A stretch of DNA of 64,000 bases from Caballeronia humi (lineage in GTDB: Bacteria; Pseudomonadota; Gammaproteobacteria; Burkholderiales; Burkholderiaceae): positions 62,001 to 126,000 of the forward strand of contig NZ_FCNW02000014.1 in the NCBI RefSeq assembly GCF_001544475.1, written 5' to 3'. The position numbers and the translations under genes were made by a program. Under the pieces are notes generated by a model, which saw only the letters and a program-made list of their open reading frames with translations, was not told where the DNA came from and made no database searches. Shown here one piece after another: positions 58,621-64,000 of the stretch (position 1 is its first letter; each line of letters opens with the position of its first letter).

Positions 58621-60158
58621 TCGCCACCTCCGCGCGTATGCGTGACGCGTGCGGCGAGCGCGAGGCGCGCGTGATCCTGATCGGAGAACGCGCGTTTCTT
58701 TCCCATGATTTCCTGCGTGGCTTCGTGCCCTTTTCCGGCCAGCACGATCACGTCCTCCTTCGCCGCCGTGCGGATCGCCTGAAGGATCGCGCTCGCGCGG
58801 TCTTCGATACGGCGCGCCTTCGACGCATCGCTCATGCCGGCCGCGATCTGGTCGATGATCGCTTGCGGGTCTTCGCTGCGCGGGTTGTCGCTCGTGATCA
58901 CCACTTGATCCGCGAGCTTTTCCGCGATCGCGCCCATCAACGGACGTTTCGTGGCGTCGCGGTCGCCGCCGCAGCCGAACATGCAGACGAGCTCGCCGCT
59001 GCGAGCTTCTGCGATCGGGCGCAATGCGGCGAGGGTTTTGTCAAGCGCGTCGGGCGTGTGCGCGAAGTCGATCACGACGAGCGGTTCGTCGCTCTGCAAC
59101 CGGCCGCCGAGACGCTGCATGCGTCCGTTCACCGATTCGAGCTTCGTGATCTGCGCGAGCGCGCCGTTGAGCGGGACGCCCGTTTCGAGCAGCGCGCCGA
59201 GCACCGCGAGCAGGTTGCTCACGTTGAACACGCCGAGCGTGCCGACTTCGACGTCCGCTTGGCCCCAGTCGGAAGCCAGGTGGAACGCCGTGCCGTTCGC
59301 CGTCGCGCGGACGTTGGTGGCGAGCAGCATCGCGTCGGCGCGCGGCGCAGCTTCAGCCGCGATTTCGACGCCGTACGCAATCGTGCGGACCTTGCCGCGC
59401 AACGCTTCGATCAGGCGCTGGCCGGCGGCATCGTCGCGATTGACGATCGCCGCCTTCAGCGACGGCCACGCGAAAAGGCGCGCCTTCGCGGCTTCGTACG
59501 CGTCGAACGTGACGTGGTAGTCGAGGTGGTCCTGCGTGAGATTCGTGAAGATCGCGATGTCGAAATTTGTGCCGTTCACGCGCCCCTGATGCAGCGCATG
59601 CGACGACACTTCCATCACGACGCCCTGCGCGCCATCGGCCTTCAATTGCGCGAGATTGCGCTGGAGTTGCGGTGCGTCGGGCGTGGTGAAGCCGCTCGCG
59701 ACGAGCTTGCCCGGCATCCCGATCCCGAGCGTACCGACGATCGCGCACGGACTGCCGAGCGCGGTCAACGCGGTGGCAAGCCACTGGCTGCACGACGTTT
59801 TGCCGTTCGTGCCGGTCACACCGACGGTCAGCATCGAATCGGTCGGTTCGCCATACCATGCGGCGGCGATCGGACCGGCGAGTTCATTCAGCGCCTTCAC
59901 AGCAAGCGTTTTCGAGGCGTCCGGCTTGCCGACAAAGTTTTCCGGTTGATACAGCGCAGCGGCCGCGCCGCTCGCAAGCGCGGCGTCGATGTACTGGCGG
60001 TTGTCCGCGCCATCGACGGCGTACGCGAAAAACACGTCGCCGCTTTTCAGCGAGCGCGTGTCGGCGTGGAGTTGCGCGGTTGGTTGCGCGTGCGCGCGCA
60101 ACCATTGCACGGCCTGCGCGATGTCCTTCTGCGCCTTCGACTTCGTGGAAGCGTTCAT
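58617..60158 (-). CDS. murE: UDP-MurNAc-tripeptide synthetase (meso-DAP adding)
   Basis: 513 residues. P-loop GVTGTNGKTS near residue 118, QDHLDYH, GCGGDRDATKRPLMG, and the DNPRSEDP motif whose DNPR marks specificity for meso-diaminopimelate rather than lysine. Overlaps ftsI and murF by 4 bp each. Confidence 0.97.
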   Translation of the reverse strand: MNASTKSKAQKDIAQAVQWLRAHAQPTAQLHADTRSLKSGDVFFAYAVDGADNRQYIDAALASGAAAALYQPENFVGKPDASKTLAVKALNELAGPIAAAWYGEPTDSMLTVGVTGTNGKTSCSQWLATALTALGSPCAIVGTLGIGMPGKLVASGFTTPDAPQLQRNLAQLKADGAQGVVMEVSSHALHQGRVNGTNFDIAIFTNLTQDHLDYHVTFDAYEAAKARLFAWPSLKAAIVNRDDAAGQRLIEALRGKVRTIAYGVEIAAEAAPRADAMLLATNVRATANGTAFHLASDWGQADVEVGTLGVFNVSNLLAVLGALLETGVPLNGALAQITKLESVNGRMQRLGGRLQSDEPLVVIDFAHTPDALDKTLAALRPIAEARSGELVCMFGCGGDRDATKRPLMGAIAEKLADQVVITSDNPRSEDPQAIIDQIAAGMSDASKARRIEDRASAILQAIRTAAKEDVIVLAGKGHEATQEIMGKKRAFSDQDHARLALAARVTHTRGGGE

Positions 60159-61996
60159 CGAACCACTCCCGGATGCGTCTTGTTGCTGCTCGATACCGCG
60201 AGCTTTTTGGCGTTCTGTGGCGCCGTCGTCGCGGCCGGCTGGGACGCCGCGCCCGATTCGTCGTTGACGACCATCTGCTTGACCGGCATGTCGGGCGGGA
60301 CATTGAGCGCGCGCAGCGTATCGCCGGCGATCGCCGAGAATACCGGCCCCGACACCTGTCCGCCGAAGTGGCTGCCGACCGTCGGTTCATCGACGGAAAC
60401 CGCTACCACGATGCGCGGATTCGGCATCGGCCCCATGCCGACGAACGACGCGCGATATTTCGATTTGTCGTAGCCGCGGCCCGCGTGCTTGTACGCCGTG
60501 CCGCTCTTGCCGCCGACGCGATAGCCCGGCACCGCCGCATCCGGCGACGTGCCGCCCTTTGCGGTCACGGTTTCGAGCATCGCGCGGACTTCACGCGCGG
60601 TGGTCGGCGCGAAGACCTGCGAGCCCTGCACCGGCTGGTCGCCGGGCGTGCGAAAAATTGAAACGGGCACCACCTGGCCGTCGTGCGCGATCGTCGTATA
60701 GGCGCGCGCGAGCTGGAACAGCGACGCTGACAGTCCATAGCCGTACGACATCGTCGCCTGCTCGATGCGGCGCCAGCTTTTCCACGGCCGCAGACGCCCG
60801 GAGACCGCGCCCGGGAAGCCGACCTTCGGCGCCTGTCCCAGGCCGATGCTCGTATACATGTTCCACATTTCTTCCGGGCGCAGTTGCATAGCGATCTTGG
60901 TCGCGCCGATATTGCTCGACTTCTGGATCACGCCGCCGACCGTCAGCGTGCCGAAACCGGCGTCGTCGGTGATGCGCGCGCCGTCGAGGACGAACACGCC
61001 GCCGCCCGTCTCCACGAGCGTATTCGGCGACACGCGATGCAGATCCAGCGCGAGCGACACCGTAAACGGCTTCATGATCGAGCCGGGCTCGAAGGTGTCC
61101 GTGAGGATGCGGTTGCGCAACTGCTCGCCGGTCATCCGCGAGCGGTCGTTCGGGTTGTATGTGGGATAGTTGACGAGCGCGAGCACTTCGCCCGTCTTCA
61201 CGTCGATCACGATTGCCGCGCCTGCCTTCGCCTTCGACTTCTCGACCGCCGCCTTCAGGTTCGTGTACGCGATGTACTGGATCTTGCTGTCGATCGAGAG
61301 ATCGACGTCCGTGCCGTTATGCGGCACGACCTGTTCGTCCACGTCCTCGATGATGTGGCCCATCCGGTCCTTGATCACACGTCGCATGCCCGGCGTGCCG
61401 GCCAGCACGTGCTGGTCGCCGAGTTCGACGCCTTCCTGGCCCTTGTCTTCAATATTAGTAAAGCCGATCAGATGCGCGGTGATTTCGCCTTCCGGATAGA
61501 AGCGCTTGTATTCGCCGCGCGAGTAAATGCCCGGAATGTCGAGCGCCGCGACTTTTTGCGCGGTTTCGAGCGGAACCTGGCGTTTCACGTAGACGAAGGT
61601 CTTGTCGACCGACAATTTCGCGCGCAATTCCTTCTGCGTCATGTCGAGCAGTTTCGACAATTCGGCGAGTTTCTCCGCTCCGAGGTTGTCCGGCACGGCT
61701 TCTGGGATCGCCCAGATCGCCTTGACGGGAAGACTCGTCGCGAGCACGAGGCCGTTGCGGTCGCGAATCTGGCCGCGCGTAGCCGGGAGTTCGAGCGTGC
61801 GCTGATAGCGGCTCTCGCCCTGTTTCTTGAAAAACGCGTTGCCAGGGCCCTGGATCCAGAACGCGCGCGCGGCGAGCGCGACGAATGCCATGAACAACAG
61901 GAACACGACGAACTTCGAGCGCCACATCGGCAGGCGCACGGAAAGGATCGGGTTGGGCGTGAACGCAACGCCCTTCTGCTTCGCGGATTTCTTCAT
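60155..61996 (-). CDS. ftsI: Septal peptidoglycan transpeptidase FtsI (PBP3)
   Basis: 613 residues from ATG 61996, overlapping ftsL by 4 bp. Cytosolic tail, one helix (about 27-46), pedestal domain with RGQIRDRNG, then the penicillin-binding domain: nucleophile S306 in SIMK (306-309), SSN (360-362) and KSGT (497-500). C-terminal tail rich in Ala/Gln/Ser. Partner of FtsW. Confidence 0.97.
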   Translation of the reverse strand: MKKSAKQKGVAFTPNPILSVRLPMWRSKFVVFLLFMAFVALAARAFWIQGPGNAFFKKQGESRYQRTLELPATRGQIRDRNGLVLATSLPVKAIWAIPEAVPDNLGAEKLAELSKLLDMTQKELRAKLSVDKTFVYVKRQVPLETAQKVAALDIPGIYSRGEYKRFYPEGEITAHLIGFTNIEDKGQEGVELGDQHVLAGTPGMRRVIKDRMGHIIEDVDEQVVPHNGTDVDLSIDSKIQYIAYTNLKAAVEKSKAKAGAAIVIDVKTGEVLALVNYPTYNPNDRSRMTGEQLRNRILTDTFEPGSIMKPFTVSLALDLHRVSPNTLVETGGGVFVLDGARITDDAGFGTLTVGGVIQKSSNIGATKIAMQLRPEEMWNMYTSIGLGQAPKVGFPGAVSGRLRPWKSWRRIEQATMSYGYGLSASLFQLARAYTTIAHDGQVVPVSIFRTPGDQPVQGSQVFAPTTAREVRAMLETVTAKGGTSPDAAVPGYRVGGKSGTAYKHAGRGYDKSKYRASFVGMGPMPNPRIVVAVSVDEPTVGSHFGGQVSGPVFSAIAGDTLRALNVPPDMPVKQMVVNDESGAASQPAATTAPQNAKKLAVSSSNKTHPGVVR

Positions 61997-62337
61997 CGCT
62001 TCGCTCCGCGCGCAGGAGGCGCCGACGCCGGCAGCGGCGGCGGCATGGGGGCATCGGCGGCCTTGGAGGTCGCCGGATCGTAGGTGAGGTATTGCGTGCG
62101 GCCGGTGCTCACGGGCTGCATCTTCAAGGAGGTAGTCGCCAACTGCTCGATGCGCGACGTTTTGGACAACGCGCTCTGCTGATACTGCAACTGCGAGTAA
62201 TCCTGCTGAAGCTGGCGCTCCTGCGACTGCGCCCGCTGCAATTCGATGAAAATCTGCCGCTGCTGATTGGTCGCACTGACGACCGACAACGCGCACCCGA
62301 GCACGACGATCAACAGGAAAATGTTGAGGCGGTTCAT
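61993..62337 (-). CDS. ftsL: Cell division protein FtsL
   Basis: 114 residues: one helix (about 4-23, [17 protein letters not shown]), a coiled coil (about 27-65, with [21 protein letters not shown]), then a Pro-rich tail rich in PPPLP. Bitopic division protein in the FtsQLB complex. Overlaps rsmH and ftsI by 4 bp. Confidence 0.93.
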   Translation of the reverse strand: MNRLNIFLLIVVLGCALSVVSATNQQRQIFIELQRAQSQERQLQQDYSQLQYQQSALSKTSRIEQLATTSLKMQPVSTGRTQYLTYDPATSKAADAPMPPPLPASAPPARGAKR

Positions 62338-63275
62338 GGCGCGATCCGCTCCGCGATACGCATCACGGCGGAACGGGCGCGCGGGTTGCCTGCGACTTCG
62401 GCGTCGCTCGCAAATACCCGGCCGACGATCCGCATCGGCGGGCTGGGCAGATCGACGGCGCGGATCGGCAGGCGACGATCGACCGCAGGCGCGCTTGCGT
62501 GCGCCTGCATGAACCGTTTGACGATCCGATCCTCGAGCGAATGAAAGCTGATCACGACCAGCCGGCCCCCTTGCTCCAGCAAACCCAATGCGTGTTCCAG
62601 GACTACCTGCAGCTCCGCAAGCTCTTGATTGATGTGAATCCGTATAGCCTGAAAGGTGCGGGTTGCCGGATCCTTGCCCTTCTCACGGGTTTTGACGACG
62701 TGACCCACGATTTGGGCAAGCTCGCTCGTGCTGACGAGAGGCCCAAGACGGTCGGACTCTGCCCGGCGAGCAACAAGCGCCTTTGCAATCTGAAAAGCAA
62801 ACCGTTCTTCCCCATAATCTCTGATCACCTCCGTCAATTCCTGCACCGTTGCCCGCGCGAGCCACTCGGCCGCCGACTCGCCGCGAGTCGGGTCCATCCG
62901 CATGTCGAGCGGGCCCTCGGCCCTGAAGCTGAAGCCGCGACCCGGATCGTCCACCTGCGGCGACGACACCCCCAGATCCAGCAACACACCCGATACCCGC
63001 GCTACTCCTCGTTCGCTCGCCGCGTCGCGCAGGGCAGCAAAGCTGTCGTGCACGATCGAAAAGCGTGAGTCCTCTATTTGTTGCGCCGTGGCGATGGCAA
63101 GCGGATCTTTGTCGAAAGCGATCAGACGCCCCGTTTCCCCCAGCTTCGCCAATACCGCACGACTGTGGCCGCCGCGCCCGAACGTGCCATCTATATAGAT
63201 ACCGTCCGTGCGCGTGACCAATGCATCTACCGCTTCATCCAGCAGCACCGTGCGATGCTGCAACTCGTTTCCCAT
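62334..63275 (-). CDS. rsmH: 16S rRNA m4C1402 methyltransferase RsmH
   Basis: 313 residues from ATG 63275, matching family length ([19 protein letters not shown]); an ATG 4 codons upstream (63287) is also possible and neither has a strong ribosome binding site. SAM domain with [14 protein letters not shown] (about 33-46), [26 protein letters not shown], and [15 protein letters not shown] near the end. Second gene of the dcw cluster. Confidence 0.95.
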   Translation of the reverse strand: MGNELQHRTVLLDEAVDALVTRTDGIYIDGTFGRGGHSRAVLAKLGETGRLIAFDKDPLAIATAQQIEDSRFSIVHDSFAALRDAASERGVARVSGVLLDLGVSSPQVDDPGRGFSFRAEGPLDMRMDPTRGESAAEWLARATVQELTEVIRDYGEERFAFQIAKALVARRAESDRLGPLVSTSELAQIVGHVVKTREKGKDPATRTFQAIRIHINQELAELQVVLEHALGLLEQGGRLVVISFHSLEDRIVKRFMQAHASAPAVDRRLPIRAVDLPSPPMRIVGRVFASDAEVAGNPRARSAVMRIAERIAP

Positions 63276-63303
63276 CGCAGGTGCCATGTTGATCAGCGCC
63301 GCG

Positions 63304-63732
63304 TCAGAAAGTGAAATTCTTGAGCGACTCGGGCATGCCCTGCGCCATCGCCGCCGCTTCCTTCGCGGCGTAGGTGTCCGCGTCCCATAACTCGAAGCGG
63401 TTACCCATGCCGAGCAGCGTCACGTTCTTTTCGAGCGATGCCGCCGAGCGCAACTCCGGCGACACGAGCACGCGCCCCGCCGTGTCGAGTTCGACGTCCA
63501 TTGCGTTGCCAAGGAAAATGCGCTGCCACCAGCCGGCTTCCATCGGAAGTGCGGCGACTTTTGCGCGAAAGACTTCCCACTCCGGGCGAGGAAAGAGCAA
63601 CAGACATCCATCCGGGCTCTTCGTGAGCGTCACCCGGCCTTCTGCCTGTGCTTGCAGCGCTTCCCGATAGCGAGACGGAACCGACATCCGTCCTTTCGCA
63701 TCGAGCGTCAGCGCCGACGCCCCCTGGAACAC
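63304..63732 (-). CDS. mraZ: Transcriptional regulator MraZ
   Basis: 142 residues from a GTG at 63732 ([19 protein letters not shown]) with GGGGAGAGGG upstream; the longer frame lacks family sequence. Two AbrB-like SpoVT repeats (about 5-50 and 77-125), each with the DAKGR/DTAGR signature. MraZ forms rings and represses the dcw promoter. Candidate operator repeats lie about 80-110 bases upstream. Confidence 0.95.
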   Translation of the reverse strand: MFQGASALTLDAKGRMSVPSRYREALQAQAEGRVTLTKSPDGCLLLFPRPEWEVFRAKVAALPMEAGWWQRIFLGNAMDVELDTAGRVLVSPELRSAASLEKNVTLLGMGNRFELWDADTYAAKEAAAMAQGMPESLKNFTF

Positions 63733-63809
63733 TCGCCCTCTCCCCTTTTGACGGCGCCATGCCGGCGCCACCGCTCTGTCGAAAATATGCCGGAAAGTGC
63801 GTTCGAAAT

Positions 63810-63844
63810 CACACGAAAATACACTTTCTCACACCTTCTCCCAC
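63810..63844 (-). promoter_or_regulatory. Candidate MraZ operator: four 10-bp-spaced repeats
   Basis: On the minus strand GTGGG, GTGTG, GTGTA and GTGTG occur at exact 10-bp intervals (63840-63844, 63830-63834, 63820-63824, 63810-63814). Known MraZ sites are TGGGN repeats with 5-base spacers, so period and position fit while three of the four units differ from the E. coli word. The first unit touches the -10 of the promoter. Confidence 0.75.
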
Positions 63845-63871
63845 TTTAGAGGAACGCATTTGTAGGGTCAA
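63843..63871 (-). promoter_or_regulatory. Predicted dcw promoter (Pmra)
   Basis: Minus strand TTGACC (63866-63871), 17-base spacer, TAAAGT (63843-63848). Transcription would start just inside the repeat array. From here to 64000 I see no other gene. Confidence 0.6.
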
Positions 63872-64000
63872 GGCTCAGACCTTTTATTTGATAGTTTTTG
63901 TTTTCCAGAACAAGGACTTAGCGCGCGAGCTTGAAGTAGCCCGGGAATTGAAAACCGTTATGAATGAAAGAGCTAGTGCGGGTTCTGAAGGTAGTACGTG

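Overview
The window is a chromosomal segment from a betaproteobacterium of the Burkholderiaceae, most likely Burkholderia sensu lato (Burkholderia, Paraburkholderia or Caballeronia). The evidence is high GC with strong GC3 bias, a lysine/alanine-rich histone H1-like protein beside class Ia ribonucleotide reductase genes, the order proS-rppH-CNP1-proB-obgE-rpmA-rplU-ispB-tRNA-Pro, the pilBCD-coaE-zapD-yacG-mutT block, and a full division/cell-wall (dcw) cluster followed by a peroxiredoxin, lpxC, dciA and secA. Almost everything is core genome. The clear accessory part is 3.2-10.7 kb.

Layout. 0-3.2 kb: tail of an unknown gene, histone H1-like gene, nrdB. 3.2-10.7 kb: a DUF3820 gene, a DHA2-type MFS exporter, and a two-partner secretion (TPS) locus with one TpsB pore and two short paralogous TpsA exoproteins, one with a glycine/asparagine tandem repeat and one with a proline-rich 60-bp repeat. 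11.1-14.5 kb: nrdA. The TPS-containing segment therefore lies between nrdA and nrdB, which point the same way. Both nrd genes have the same promoter design: two NrdR-box-like palindromes exactly 31 bp apart, with the -10 element in the same register of the upstream box, and leaders of over 400 nt. 14.6-25.7 kb: ampD, a PP0621-type protein, a CcsA/YpjD-type membrane protein, ffh, a purine phosphoribosyltransferase, a MarC/YhgN protein, proS, rppH, a CNP1-like lipoprotein, proB, obgE, rpmA, rplU. 26-31.2 kb: ispB, tRNA-Pro(CGG), an SDR, and an adc-bdhA-patatin operon for ketone-body/PHB-type carbon metabolism. 31.5-40.5 kb: HlyC/CorC protein, pilB/pilC/pilD-type genes, coaE, zapD, yacG, mutT, a DUF815 ATPase, argJ. 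40.7-46 kb: secA, dciA, lpxC, Prx5. 46.3-63.9 kb: dcw cluster on the minus strand in the order mraZ, rsmH, ftsL, ftsI, murE, murF, mraY, murD, ftsW, murG, murC, ddlB, ftsQ, ftsA, ftsZ, driven from a promoter overlapped by four 10-bp-spaced repeats that look like a MraZ operator.

How the genes work together: dNTP supply (nrdAB), precursor synthesis and septal peptidoglycan assembly (dcw, ispB for other polyprenyl chains, ampD for recycling), Z-ring control (zapD, ftsA, ftsZ), lipid A commitment (lpxC), protein export (secA, ffh) and translation (rplU, rpmA, obgE, proS) are grouped as usual for the family. The TPS locus is the part most likely to differ between strains and to face other cells or surfaces. 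Start sites were moved from the longest frame to a better-supported codon wherever a ribosome binding site, a 4-bp overlap or family length favoured it. No CRISPR array, rRNA gene, integrase, insertion sequence or toxin-immunity pair was seen.
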